A DNA stretch of 64,000 bases, from positions 3,490,805 to 3,554,804 of the forward strand of contig NC_014387.1 in assembly GCF_000145035.1 (NCBI RefSeq). The letters are read 5' to 3'. Positions 9,207 through 18,145 of the stretch are shown in pieces. The notes below the pieces were generated by a model, which was not told the DNA's origin, made no database searches, and worked only from the letters and a program-made list of their open reading frames with translations. A program made the translations under genes and the position numbers. The stretch is from Butyrivibrio proteoclasticus B316 (GTDB taxonomy: Bacteria > Bacillota > Clostridia > Lachnospirales > Lachnospiraceae). Each line of letters opens with the position of its first letter. Position 1 is the first letter of the stretch.

Positions 9207-10640
9207 TTAATATGCTCTTCCCCAATAAACCATCTTGGTTGCAGGCTTTCCGCAAACGACGCATGTGTCAGAAAGCTGTTCCTGCTCAAATGGAATACAA
9301 CGGCTGGTAACATTGTAATCTTCCTTGATCTTATCTTCGCACTCGCGGCATCCGCACCACATGGCCTTAACAAAGCCCTTAGTCTCCTTGAATGCCTCAG
9401 CAAACTCTTCCTTGTTGTGAGCTGCAAATGTATGTGCCTCGAGATGTGCCTTAGCTCTGTTAAACATATCCTTCTGGATCTGATCAAGAAGCTCTGCCAT
9501 CTTAGCTGGAACTTCATCAATAGCACATTCGATCTTTTCTCTTGTATCACGACGGCAAAGAACGCACTTGCCAGCCTCGAGATCCTTAGGTCCGATTTCA
9601 ACACGAACAGGGATTCCTCTCATTTCCTGCTCAGCAAACTTAAATCCTGGAGTTCTGTCTGTTGAATCCACCTTAACTCTGAAACCTGCAAGGCTCTCAG
9701 CGATCTTGTTTGCAGCCTCAAGAACGCCTTCCTTCTTCTGCTGAATAGGAATAACAACAACCTGGATAGGAGCGATCTTAGGAGGTACAACAAGTCCTGA
9801 ATTATCGCCATGTACCATGATCATAGCACCGATTGTACGAGTTGTAAGTCCCCATGAAGTCTGGTTTACATAGTGAAGCTGATTATCCTTGCCTGCATAC
9901 TGAATTCCAAATGCCTTAGCAAAACCATCACCAAAGTTATGGCTGGTTGCGCTCTGAAGAGCACGTCCGTCATGCATAAGAGCCTCAACTGTATATGTAG
10001 CTTCTGCTCCAGCAAATTTTTCTTTTTCTGTCTTCTGTCCCTTGATAACAGGAATAGCCATATCATTCTCAAGGAAATCAGCATATACATTCAGCATCTG
10101 CTGTGTACGCTCTTCTGCCTCTTCAAAAGTAGCGTGTGCTGTGTGTCCTTCCTGCCAGAGGAATTCACGGCTTCTAAGGAAAGGTCTTGTCTCTTTTTCC
10201 CAACGAACTACACTGCACCACTGGTTGAGAACCTGAGGAAGATCCTTGTATGAATGGATTTCTCCCTTATAGTAATCGCAGAAAAGAGTTTCTGATGTAG
10301 GACGAACGCAGTATCTCTCTGTAAGTGGCTCAAGTCCGCCGTGTGTTACCCATGCTACCTCAGGAGCAAATCCCTCAACGTGATCCTTCTCCTTCTGAAG
10401 AAGTGACTCAGGAATGAACATAGGAAGATAAGCGTTCTGCACTCCTGTTTCCTTGAATCTTGCATCAAGATGTTTCTGAATAAGCTCCCAGATTGCATAA
10501 CCTGCAGGCTTGATTACCATACATCCCTTGATATTCGAGTAACTTACAAGGTCTGCCTTGATGCACACATCTGTGTACCACTGTGTGAAATCCTCATCCA
10601 TGGACGTGATTTCTGCTACTAATTTCTTGTTGTCTGCCAT
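9207..10640 (-). CDS. proS: Prolyl-tRNA synthetase, archaeal/eukaryotic-type (ProS type 3)
   Basis: Charges tRNA-Pro. The class II core is seen in [13 protein letters not shown] and [25 protein letters not shown] (motif 2 region); there is no bacterial-type YbaK editing insertion. The C-terminus carries the zinc-binding Cys cluster of the short type ([15 protein letters not shown] ... CVVCGKPA). Length 477 fits that type. Start follows a GGAGA site. Expression is controlled by the T-box leader directly upstream. Confidence 0.95.
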   Translation of the reverse strand: MADNKKLVAEITSMDEDFTQWYTDVCIKADLVSYSNIKGCMVIKPAGYAIWELIQKHLDARFKETGVQNAYLPMFIPESLLQKEKDHVEGFAPEVAWVTHGGLEPLTERYCVRPTSETLFCDYYKGEIHSYKDLPQVLNQWCSVVRWEKETRPFLRSREFLWQEGHTAHATFEEAEERTQQMLNVYADFLENDMAIPVIKGQKTEKEKFAGAEATYTVEALMHDGRALQSATSHNFGDGFAKAFGIQYAGKDNQLHYVNQTSWGLTTRTIGAMIMVHGDNSGLVVPPKIAPIQVVVIPIQQKKEGVLEAANKIAESLAGFRVKVDSTDRTPGFKFAEQEMRGIPVRVEIGPKDLEAGKCVLCRRDTREKIECAIDEVPAKMAELLDQIQKDMFNRAKAHLEAHTFAAHNKEEFAEAFKETKGFVKAMWCGCRECEDKIKEDYNVTSRCIPFEQEQLSDTCVVCGKPATKMVYWGRAY

Positions 10641-10691
10641 TTTTCTTTCTCCTTTTTGATTTTTGCTAAGGGACTTTCAAGCATTATGCAA

Positions 10692-10966
10692 AAAGAAAAG
10701 CCGATGCTCTCAGATCCCAAATCAGGGACCGAAGTTCATCGGCGGTACCACCCTTTTTAAATCCGGATAAAAAGCTCCCGGACTTCTCTCAACTACCCCT
10801 TAACGCGGGAAACGCTGTGCTTATGCTTGTCAATGGATTATCACAAATACGTTCACACAGAACTCCAAGGCAGGTTCGCTGTTTGGTCGTAAAAGCCTTC
10901 CACCACTGGCTTTCTCTCTGAAACGCTTACACAGTTACTATTCCTCTTCAACGTCTATTTATATTT
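10692..10966 (-). ncRNA. T-box riboswitch leader of proS
   Basis: The minus strand contains the conserved T-box bulge sequence GGGTGGTACCGCC (plus positions 10741-10753), a following intrinsic terminator (GCCGATG paired with CATCGGC, 10700-10743, then TTTTCTTTTT) and an upstream stem I with AGTA-like and GGTGGAAGGC segments. Uncharged tRNA-Pro should pair with the T-box bulge and allow read-through. CCU triplets occur in the expected specifier part near 10870-10875 (minus strand ...AACCUGCCUUGGAG), which agrees with proline, but the exact specifier was not resolved. Confidence 0.92.
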
Positions 10967-10973
10967 AAAGATG

Positions 10974-11002
10974 ATTTTATTCATATTTTGAAACAATGTC
11001 AA
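10974..11002 (-). promoter_or_regulatory. Sigma-A type promoter of the proS leader
   Basis: Minus strand TTGACA (10997-11002), a 17-bp spacer and TAAAAT (10974-10979). The expected start of transcription is just before the T-box stem I. Confidence 0.75.
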
Positions 11003-11074
11003 GATTATTAGTGTATAATCGATAGATACAATTTTTAGAAGGAATAAAATGATTGTCTGCCCTGAAGAATAATC

Positions 11075-12211
11075 TTATATACAAACGCTAAATCCGCCAT
11101 CTGATAAAGTTGGCGCAGCACCTGAGCCGCCCATAGCTGCTCCCGGCATTGATATTACCGGAGTAATATGGGTGGCTTTATTATTACCAAATATTGCAGT
11201 TGCAGAGCCCGCTGATGTCGCACCTGTGGACATACTTCCGGCGTTTTCTGCCTTTTGTTTCTCATGTTCCATTATGCCCTTCAGATACTCTTTATCTGCC
11301 TCTGCAATTTCTTTCATTTCTTTGGCTCGATGCTTGATTTTCAGCATCTTAAGGTCATCCTCAGACATGTCGGGATCAGGAGCATACAATGTCTGTGACA
11401 GCTCTGTCAGGTCTAAATCTTCCATCATATCTTCCATAGCCTGTGACATCTCATCCATCATTTCAGACATGGCATCACTAGATGTTTCCGCCATCAACTC
11501 CTCATATTCCTGCTGATTGTTCTCCATCAGCTGTTCCATCGCATATTGCTGCTGTTCTATGGCTTGCTCAAGCTCATACTGATAATCTGCCTCAGGAACA
11601 TACTCATCGTCTACATCCAGCCCTTGTGCAGCTTCTTCCAGTTTCTCATCATCTAACTCTTCAGGATTCTCATTCTCATCTTCTTTCTTTTTATCCTGAA
11701 TCTCTTCAAGCGCAGCTCCAAAGCCCCTATGAGCCCTCTCCACCAATTCTTCCTGCTCAAGATGCGACACCTTTTTCTTGGCAACCTGTTCCATGCTCTT
11801 GGCGTGATCTATAGCAAGCTGAAGCTCTTCGTCATCATACTCACCGCTGCCTTTTAGACGCTTTAAGCGCGCAATTTCACGTTTTGCCGCCTGCACGGCT
11901 TTTCTGGCGCTGACTGAGTTTTTACTGCGAACTATCTGCGAGGATATTTTTTTGAAATTATACTGAAGCTTCTTTTTTTCGTTAGATATATCTTTTGTTT
12001 TTTTCCTCATAGCCCTTAATTGATCAGCATAGCTGACACTCTGATCAACAACAGACTTACTTTTTTCCTGTTTCCAGCGATTATACTCCAGCTTTCTGTA
12101 CATATCGCTGCTTCCACTTTCTTCAGACTTAGAAATTGACGCAGATTCGCCCCATGAAGAATCAGATTGGTACATATTCGAATAATTATTCGTATTTATA
12201 CCTATAGACAT
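11075..12211 (-). CDS. Unknown Met-rich acidic coiled-coil protein
   Basis: No family recognised. The 378-residue protein has a Ser/Asn-rich start, a basic coiled-coil at about residues 60-160 (many Lys/Arg/Glu), a very acidic linker at about 180-215, then a Gln/Glu/Met-rich helical segment (AMEQLMENNQ, SEMMDEMSQAMEDMMED) and a Gly/Ser/Ala-rich tail. No signal peptide or membrane segment is visible, so it is probably cytoplasmic. The start at 12211 is preferred over an ATG at 12217 because GGAGG directly abuts the latter but lies 6 nt from the former. It has no operon partner. Confidence 0.8.
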   Translation of the reverse strand: MSIGINTNNYSNMYQSDSSWGESASISKSEESGSSDMYRKLEYNRWKQEKSKSVVDQSVSYADQLRAMRKKTKDISNEKKKLQYNFKKISSQIVRSKNSVSARKAVQAAKREIARLKRLKGSGEYDDEELQLAIDHAKSMEQVAKKKVSHLEQEELVERAHRGFGAALEEIQDKKKEDENENPEELDDEKLEEAAQGLDVDDEYVPEADYQYELEQAIEQQQYAMEQLMENNQQEYEELMAETSSDAMSEMMDEMSQAMEDMMEDLDLTELSQTLYAPDPDMSEDDLKMLKIKHRAKEMKEIAEADKEYLKGIMEHEKQKAENAGSMSTGATSAGSATAIFGNNKATHITPVISMPGAAMGGSGAAPTLSDGGFSVCI

Positions 12212-12348
12212 TTGCATCCTCCATGACGCCTATAACAAATCCGTTTCCTTTTATAGTAAAAGAGCATACTATCCTTTATCATTTCATATATCGTCACAGT
12301 TTCCTAAAATCTTTAGATAGTGTTCATAATTTTCCATATTTGGTGCGA

Positions 12349-12362
12349 TGTAAGCACTTACA
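12349..12362. promoter_or_regulatory. Palindrome upstream of the sugar kinase, possible operator
   Basis: TGTAAG-CA-CTTACA has perfect 6-bp arms and lies about 90 bp before the kinase start. A further TGTAAGCAA half-site follows near 12390. It could bind a sugar-responsive repressor, but the regulator is unknown. Confidence 0.3.
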
Positions 12363-12451
12363 AGAGAATATCTTTTAATCTATGATATGCATTGTAAGCA
12401 ACTAATGTTTATTCAGTATTGATGGGTTTTATATTATGCAAGGAGGCCTTT

Positions 12452-13474
12452 ATGGGAGACGGAAGATTTGACCTTATAACCTTTGGTGAGATAATGCTCC
12501 GACTTTCACCACCTAATTATGAGCGCATGACTCGTGGTGATGTGTTTGATAAGAGGGCTGGTGGCTCCGAGCTTAATGTAGCTTCAGGTGTTGCTCTTTT
12601 GGGGCTTCGCACAGGTATCATTTCAAGACTTCCTCAGAATGCCCTTGGTACATTTATCAAGAACAGGATCAGATTTGAAGGTGTTTCAGACGATTATCTT
12701 ATCTATGATGAATCTCCTGAGGCCAGACTTGGAATTTATTATTACGAGAATGGCGCTGCTCCACGTAAGCCTTCAATCGTATATGATCGTATGAATTCAT
12801 CCATCACCAGAATATCTCTCGACGAGATTCCTGAAGATGTATACACTTCCACCAGAATGTTCCATACAAGCGGTATTACGCTTGCTCTTAACAAGAACAC
12901 TTGTGAAGTCACAACAGAGATGATCAGACGCTTTAAGGAAGGCGGAGCACTTGTTTCTTTTGACTGCAACTACAGAGCAAATCTGTGGAGCGAAGAAGAT
13001 GCCAGAGCAGCTATCAAGAACATCCTTCCATATGTTGATATTCTCTTTGTTTCAGAAGAGACCTCGAGACGCATGATGCAAAAAGAGGGCGAGCTCAAGG
13101 ATATAATGAAGAGCTACACTTTAGAATATCCGGTTAAGGTTGTATGCACTACTCAGAGAGAGGTTATCAGCCCTCGCAAGCACAACTTTACATCAACAAT
13201 TTATGATGCCCAGCGCGACGAGTTCTTTACAGAAAAGCCTTATACAAATATTGATGTTATAGATAGAATTGGATCAGGTGATGCCTATGTATCCGGCGTT
13301 CTCTATGGAATGCTCAAATACAACGATGGTCAGAAAGCCCTTGCCTATGGTAATGCCACATCAAGTGTCAAGAATACCATTCCAGGAGATCTTCCTGCTA
13401 GTGATTTAAGAGAAATTGACAGCATCATCAGAAACCATCAGTCCGACGGCCCTACAAGCGAGCTCAACCGCTGA
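12452..13474 (+). CDS. kdgK: PfkB-family sugar kinase, probably 2-keto-3-deoxygluconate kinase
   Basis: Ribokinase-fold kinase of 340 residues. The N-terminal FGEIMLRLSP and GGSELNVASGVALLG segments and the C-terminal catalytic GSGDAY (normally GAGDAF in PfkB) are present. The N-terminal pattern is that of KDG kinases, which feed 2-keto-3-deoxygluconate from pectin or glucuronate breakdown into central metabolism; a fructokinase-type substrate cannot be excluded. The start at 12452 is fixed by AGGAGG 6 nt upstream. It stands alone, with no aldolase partner in the window. Confidence 0.82.
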   Translation: MGDGRFDLITFGEIMLRLSPPNYERMTRGDVFDKRAGGSELNVASGVALLGLRTGIISRLPQNALGTFIKNRIRFEGVSDDYLIYDESPEARLGIYYYENGAAPRKPSIVYDRMNSSITRISLDEIPEDVYTSTRMFHTSGITLALNKNTCEVTTEMIRRFKEGGALVSFDCNYRANLWSEEDARAAIKNILPYVDILFVSEETSRRMMQKEGELKDIMKSYTLEYPVKVVCTTQREVISPRKHNFTSTIYDAQRDEFFTEKPYTNIDVIDRIGSGDAYVSGVLYGMLKYNDGQKALAYGNATSSVKNTIPGDLPASDLREIDSIIRNHQSDGPTSELNR

Positions 13475-13559
13475 CATTTTAAGTTTGCCGATTTACGTTC
13501 GCCATAACGTATTTCCTTTATAAAAACCTCTAATAATTGCAGGAGCTATTCCTACAAAC

Positions 13560-13589
13560 AAAAAAGACTGGATTCCCCCAGTCTTTTTT
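13560..13589. terminator. Bidirectional terminator after the sugar kinase
   Basis: A 12-bp stem (A6GACTGG / CCAGTCT6) with a 6-nt loop; poly-T follows on both strands. It serves the kinase gene on the plus strand and any nrdG read-through on the minus strand. Confidence 0.88.
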
Positions 13590-13726
13590 GTTGCACAAGA
13601 CCGGCAAGCGAATGTATGCTTGCATACAAATTCATTTGCCGGTCGTAAGGACATGGAGCACAAAGTGCGGAATGTCTGTGTGCAGAATCGAGTAGGAATC
13701 AGCCTACTCGATTGTGATACTCTCAC
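13585..13726 (-). other. Stem-loop-rich non-coding element, 3' of nrdG
   Basis: About 140 bp holding four inverted repeats in a row: 13599-13644 (GACCGGCAA/TTGCCGGTC with inner GTATGC/GCATAC), 13650-13676 (GACAT/ATGTC, GCAC/GTGC), 13687-13712 (10-bp perfect stem ATCGAGTAGG/CCTACTCGAT) and 13714-13726 (GTGA/TCAC). On the minus strand they lead into the terminator at 13560. The segment 13585-13614 recurs with one mismatch at 46436-46465. It could be a structured 3' UTR, a small RNA or a dispersed repeat. An 80-codon open frame runs across it but would need a TTG start and has no ribosome-binding site. Confidence 0.6.
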
Positions 13727-13738
13727 ATGATCCAAGAG

Positions 13739-14290
13739 TCATAATTTCCTTGATTCATCTCTGTCATTATATTTTGACAATACTACACTTTCACTTTTTA
13801 GAGTTTGAGGTACGTCAATGACTCTTTGATTAGAAGACCCTCTAAATCTTAGCATGAGGTCTTTTTTATCAAGCATAAATTCGCCATCAACCAGAACATC
13901 TGTCATCGAGAGGATCGCATCTGTATCCTCTCCATGGCATCTTTTATTATCTTTGTCTGTAAGCTCTTCCCATGTATAACCTGAATAAATCCAAATAGTG
14001 GCCTTGGGAACTTCTCTTTTTATCCTCTCAAGAAGAGGACGAATTTCCTTCTGATTGACGATTTCCATTGGTTCTCCGCCGAGAATTGTAAGTCCTGCAA
14101 TATAGTCAGGCTTAAGCGACTCAACAATCTCATCCTCGACTTCTTTGGTATAAGGTACTCCATAATTAAAGTCCCAGGTCATTTCGTTAAAACACCCTTT
14201 ACAGTGATGAGTACATCCGCTTACAAAAAAGGCTGTCCTACAACCTACTCCATTGGCAACATCGTTGTAATAAACCTGTCCGTAGTTCAT
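13739..14290 (-). CDS. nrdG: Anaerobic ribonucleotide reductase activating protein
   Basis: Radical-SAM enzyme that makes the glycyl radical on NrdD. The iron-sulfur motif CTHHCKGC (Cx3Cx2C) lies at about residues 26-33, preceded by GCRTAFFVSG; GGEPM follows. 183 residues is normal. It follows nrdD by 139 bp on the same strand with a stem-loop between them. Start has GAGGA upstream. Confidence 0.95.
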   Translation of the reverse strand: MNYGQVYYNDVANGVGCRTAFFVSGCTHHCKGCFNEMTWDFNYGVPYTKEVEDEIVESLKPDYIAGLTILGGEPMEIVNQKEIRPLLERIKREVPKATIWIYSGYTWEELTDKDNKRCHGEDTDAILSMTDVLVDGEFMLDKKDLMLRFRGSSNQRVIDVPQTLKSESVVLSKYNDRDESRKL

Positions 14291-14328
14291 ATGATATTCC
14301 TCTTAAATATTACTGATTACCTTATACA

Positions 14329-14359
14329 ACATAAGCCGGGATCACATCCCGGCCTATGT
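14329..14359 (-). other. Intercistronic stem-loop between nrdD and nrdG
   Basis: A near-perfect 31-nt hairpin (ACATAAGCCGGGAT / ATCCCGGCCTATGT) without a following U-run. It is more likely an mRNA stability or processing element than a terminator. Confidence 0.6.
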
Positions 14360-14429
14360 CATATGTTAATTTCATAATCCCCCTACAAGTAGCGCATACA
14401 CGGGTACTTGTATCAATCAAATCAAAGCA

Positions 14430-16661
14430 TCAAAGCTTTGGATTGCTCATGTGAAGTACTCTCTCTTTAATTTCCTGAGTACGTCCCTGATTCCAGAACT
14501 GTGTTCCGATATATCCGCATGTACGACGTGCTACATTCATCTTATCCTGATTGCGGTTGCCGCAGTTAGGACACTCCCAAACAAGCTTGCCGTCTTTATC
14601 TGTAACTATCTTGATTTCTCCGTCATAGCCACAGCACTGGCAGTAGTCTGACTTAGTGTTAAGCTCAGCATACATGATGTTATCGTAAATATACTTCATA
14701 ACTGAAATTACAGCTTCAATGTTGCTGTTCATATCAGGAACCTCAACGTAGCTGATAGCTCCTCCTGGTGAAAGAGCCTGGAACTCAGATTCGAACTTAA
14801 GCTTGGTAAATGCATCGATCTGCTCTGTTACATGAACATGATAGCTGTTAGTAATGTAGTTCTTGTCTGTAACTTCCGGAATAATACCAAAACGCTTCTG
14901 AAGGCACTTAGCAAACTTATAAGTAGTTGACTCAAGTGGTGTTCCGTACAGACTGAATGCTACATTTGTCTCAGCTCTCCACTTAGCACATTTATCATTG
15001 AGGAACTGCATTACCTTAAGTGCAAAATCCTTGCCTCTTGGGTCAGTATGGGATACGCCCTTCATATACTTGGTACATTCGCAAAGTCCTGCATATCCAA
15101 GTGAAATTGTTGAGTAATTGCCAAAAAGAAGCGGATCAATCACTTCACCCTTCTGAAGTCTCGCAAGTGCTCCATTCTGCCAAAGGATTGGTGCAACATC
15201 TGAAGGAGTTCCAAGGAGCCTTTCGTGTCTGCACATAAGTGCTCTCTTGCAGAGTTCAGTTCTCTCTTCGAGGATAGCCCAGAACTTCTCCTCATCCTTG
15301 AATGAAGAGCAGGCAACATCTACAAGGTTGATCGTAACAACACCCTGATTGAAACGGCCGTAGTATTTGTGGTCGCCCTCCTCATAGTTACGTGCATGTG
15401 ACTTGTTACCCTTATTGCAAAGCCCCTCTGCATTTTCCTCACTATCAGGTGTCAGGAATGATCTGCATCCCATACATGGATAAACATCACCCTTTTTAAG
15501 TTCCTTCATCTTCTTGGCTGAGATGTAATCAGGAACAAGTCTCTTAGCTGTGCACTTAGCAGCCAGCTCAGTAAGATACCAGTACTTGGAATCCTCATGG
15601 ATATTATCTTCATCAAGAACATATATGAGCTTAGGGAATGCCGGTGTGATAAGCTGTCCCTTCTCATTCTTAACTCCAAGGATACGCTGCTTGAGCATCT
15701 CCTCAATAACAAGCGCAAGGTCTTCTCTCTGCTGTCCCTCAGGAACCTCATCGAGATACATAAATACTGTAATGAAAGGAGCCTGACCATTTGTAGTCAT
15801 AAGAGTGATTACCTGGTACTGGATAACCTGGCATCCTCTCTCAATTTCCTTTCTGACTCTCATCTCAGCGATCTCATCAACCTGCTTCTTGTTGACCTTG
15901 ACTCCTGCGGTTTCAAACTCAAGGGCTACTTCCTTACGGAATTTCTGTCTGCTGACATCAACAAATGGAACAAGATGTGAAAGAGTGATACTCTGTCCAC
16001 CGTACTGTGAGCTTGCAATCTGCGCAATTGCCTGCGTTGCAATATTGCAGGCTGTTGAAAAGCTCTTGGGACGCTCGATCATTGTCTCAGAAATAACTGT
16101 TCCGTTCTGGAGCATATCCTCAAGGTTTACAAGACAGCAGTTGTGCATATGCTGAGCAAAATAATCTGAATCATGGAAGTGGATAAGTCCCTCTTCATGG
16201 GCCTTAACAACATCCTCAGGCAAAAGGAATCTTCTGGTAATATCCTTGCTGACTTCACCTGCCATATAGTCTCTTTGAACGCTGTTAACCGTAGGATTCT
16301 TGTTGGAATTCTCCTGCTTAACCTCCTCGTTACTGCACTCGATAAGAGACATGATCTGCTCGTCAGTTGTATTGGACTTTCTGACAAGAGCATGCTTGTA
16401 TCTGTAAGTAATATATTTTCTGGCAACATCAAATTTACCGGCTCTCATGAGGCCATCTTCGACCATATCCTGGATTTCCTCGACACTTGCCGCACGTGTA
16501 AGAGTTGCGCAGAGCTTCTCTACTCCGGTAGCTATGTCGATTATCTGGCCATGTGTCAGTCTCTTCTCCTCAGTTACCTCTTTATTCGCTTTCTCAATAG
16601 CTGCAGAAATCTTGCTGACATCAAAGTCTACTTCTTTGCCACTTCTTTTGATAATCTTCAT
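14430..16661 (-). CDS. nrdD: Anaerobic (class III) ribonucleoside-triphosphate reductase
   Basis: Reduces ribonucleotides to deoxyribonucleotides without oxygen. An ATP-cone allosteric domain is at about residues 1-90 (MKIIKRSGKEVDFDVSKIS). The catalytic barrel follows, then a C-terminal zinc ribbon (CQCC ... CPNCG) and the glycyl radical loop RRTCGYIGTQ with the radical Gly at 719. 743 residues is normal. GGGGG upstream of the ATG. Two probable NrdR boxes precede it. Confidence 0.96.
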   Translation of the reverse strand: MKIIKRSGKEVDFDVSKISAAIEKANKEVTEEKRLTHGQIIDIATGVEKLCATLTRAASVEEIQDMVEDGLMRAGKFDVARKYITYRYKHALVRKSNTTDEQIMSLIECSNEEVKQENSNKNPTVNSVQRDYMAGEVSKDITRRFLLPEDVVKAHEEGLIHFHDSDYFAQHMHNCCLVNLEDMLQNGTVISETMIERPKSFSTACNIATQAIAQIASSQYGGQSITLSHLVPFVDVSRQKFRKEVALEFETAGVKVNKKQVDEIAEMRVRKEIERGCQVIQYQVITLMTTNGQAPFITVFMYLDEVPEGQQREDLALVIEEMLKQRILGVKNEKGQLITPAFPKLIYVLDEDNIHEDSKYWYLTELAAKCTAKRLVPDYISAKKMKELKKGDVYPCMGCRSFLTPDSEENAEGLCNKGNKSHARNYEEGDHKYYGRFNQGVVTINLVDVACSSFKDEEKFWAILEERTELCKRALMCRHERLLGTPSDVAPILWQNGALARLQKGEVIDPLLFGNYSTISLGYAGLCECTKYMKGVSHTDPRGKDFALKVMQFLNDKCAKWRAETNVAFSLYGTPLESTTYKFAKCLQKRFGIIPEVTDKNYITNSYHVHVTEQIDAFTKLKFESEFQALSPGGAISYVEVPDMNSNIEAVISVMKYIYDNIMYAELNTKSDYCQCCGYDGEIKIVTDKDGKLVWECPNCGNRNQDKMNVARRTCGYIGTQFWNQGRTQEIKERVLHMSNPKL

Positions 16662-16733
16662 AGTATCCCCCTTCGTAGAATAACAATCACATAATGTAGA
16701 ATCACAGATTCTAGCTGATAAACATAATTATAA

Positions 16734-16770
16734 CCACAAGATTTATTCAAAAACCATCTATATCTTGTGG
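16734..16770 (-). promoter_or_regulatory. Probable pair of NrdR boxes upstream of nrdD
   Basis: Two 16-bp half-conserved palindromes, CCACAAGATTTATTCA (16734-16749) and CATCTATATCTTGTGG (16755-16770), have centres 21 bp apart, i.e. two helical turns. Together they form an inverted repeat with 11-bp perfect arms (AACCACAAGAT/ATCTTGTGGTT). Spacing in whole turns and location before nrdD match NrdR control; the match to the consensus is inference. Confidence 0.6.
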
Positions 16771-16820
16771 TTACACTAATATATTAGTACAATATTTTGT
16801 TGATTTCAAGTCTTGAGAAA

Positions 16821-17639
16821 TCAAATTTTTCTGACCTCTTCAAGGCGATTATGCAGTCTTTTCAAGTGTTCCAGCGTATTTTCGTCCGAAATAAAATTTT
16901 TAGAAAAATAATATTCCGTTTTATACTCATCCAACATCTTGTGGTAGTCATCAAAATACACCTCAGTATCTTGATCACTATTCATTTCAAGTCCAAGGAC
17001 ATCTGCCAGATGATGAACAGTACCATAATTACCGTCTACAAGAAGAGTATCCTTGCCAAAAAAATCCTCTAAAACCGGCTTAAAGTAGTTAAAATGTGTG
17101 CATCCAAGAACAAGTGCACAATAATCTGTCGGATCAAAATTTGCAAAACGACCTCTAATATAACCTACTACTTCCTCTGTGTCAAACTGCTCTTTTTCTG
17201 CGAATTCTACCAGCCTTGGCATAGCCAGAAGATCCACTCTGTGCTCTTCATCTACTCTGTGGAGCAGGTCTTTAAGTTTATCCTCTCTTATTGTGACAGG
17301 TGTCGCGATCACCATTATCCGCTTATCGTCTGTGCCTTCTACTGCAGGCTTAACTGCCGGTTCCATTCCAAGTATCGGAATATCGAAGCGGCTTCTGAGT
17401 TCCTTGATAGCGACGCTCGTAGCAGTATTACAGGCTACAACAAGTGCCTCTGCCCCTTTGTCTATCAGAAACTGTGCATTATCAATAGCAAACTCCACTA
17501 TCTGCTCCGGAGTCTTGGTTCCATAGGGAACGTGGTCAGTATCTGCATAAAATATGTATTCTTGCCCCGGAAGTCTGTGGTAAGCCTCATGTAATACGGA
17601 TAATCCACCTATTCCAGAATCAAAAATTCCTATTTTCAT
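16821..17639 (-). CDS. murI: Glutamate racemase
   Basis: Provides D-glutamate for peptidoglycan. N-terminal IGIFDSGIGGLSVL, the first catalytic Cys in VVACNTATS and the second in VLGCTHFNY are all present; 272 residues is normal. AGGA upstream of the ATG. It is transcribed away from the small plus-strand gene that starts 49 bp upstream. Confidence 0.95.
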   Translation of the reverse strand: MKIGIFDSGIGGLSVLHEAYHRLPGQEYIFYADTDHVPYGTKTPEQIVEFAIDNAQFLIDKGAEALVVACNTATSVAIKELRSRFDIPILGMEPAVKPAVEGTDDKRIMVIATPVTIREDKLKDLLHRVDEEHRVDLLAMPRLVEFAEKEQFDTEEVVGYIRGRFANFDPTDYCALVLGCTHFNYFKPVLEDFFGKDTLLVDGNYGTVHHLADVLGLEMNSDQDTEVYFDDYHKMLDEYKTEYYFSKNFISDENTLEHLKRLHNRLEEVRKI

Positions 17640-17688
17640 ATGTTAATCCTATCTTTACTTTTTCTTTTAAAATGTTTACTCTAAAAAT

Positions 17689-18138
17689 ATGAACGAAAAA
17701 AAATTTGATGAACTTCATAAATTGTACGACAATTCCAAAATCGGAAGTCTGGTCCAGGAAATCTGCGAATACTTCGCAACTCAGGATGACTATGAGGACA
17801 ATTCTTATCAGGATGAAATTGAACCACCTGAAATTACTGAATCAGTCTATCTTTTGTTCTGCCTGCAGAGTCGCGAACAGATTTTGGATGAACTTTCTAT
17901 TGTGCAAAAAAAATATCCCGATCTATACAGGTCAGTTAGCGGGATGCACAATACTCTTTTGATCAATATGGATTATCGTTTTCTTGAAAACAACTGCGCT
18001 CAGAAGATTGCAGATCATGCAAAGGATACATCTGTAGAAGATGTCCTTATGCACGTAGACTCCTTCACAAGATCCAGCAATTCTCTTTCTGAAGCTGTTG
18101 ATAAATTCTACTCCTGGCTCCATAGCCGCAGTAGATGA
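17689..18138 (+). CDS. Small acidic protein of unknown function
   Basis: 149 residues, acidic, no signal peptide and no membrane segment; no family recognised. Predicted mostly helical. Codon use resembles the neighbours. There is no good ribosome-binding site before the ATG (AT-rich leader), which lowers confidence. It lies between divergent murI and the convergent SH3-domain gene, 7 bp from the end of the latter. Confidence 0.65.
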   Translation: MNEKKFDELHKLYDNSKIGSLVQEICEYFATQDDYEDNSYQDEIEPPEITESVYLLFCLQSREQILDELSIVQKKYPDLYRSVSGMHNTLLINMDYRFLENNCAQKIADHAKDTSVEDVLMHVDSFTRSSNSLSEAVDKFYSWLHSRSR

Positions 18139-18145
18139 TCACCTG

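Noticed and set aside
9203..9604. 133-codon frame antisense-phase within proS
   Set aside because: Lies wholly inside proS on the same strand in another frame, no family match, and proS is intact.
13493..13735. 80-codon open frame on the minus strand through the stem-loop element
   Set aside because: It needs a TTG start, has no ribosome-binding site, and its codons are dictated by the inverted repeats; non-coding structure explains it better.
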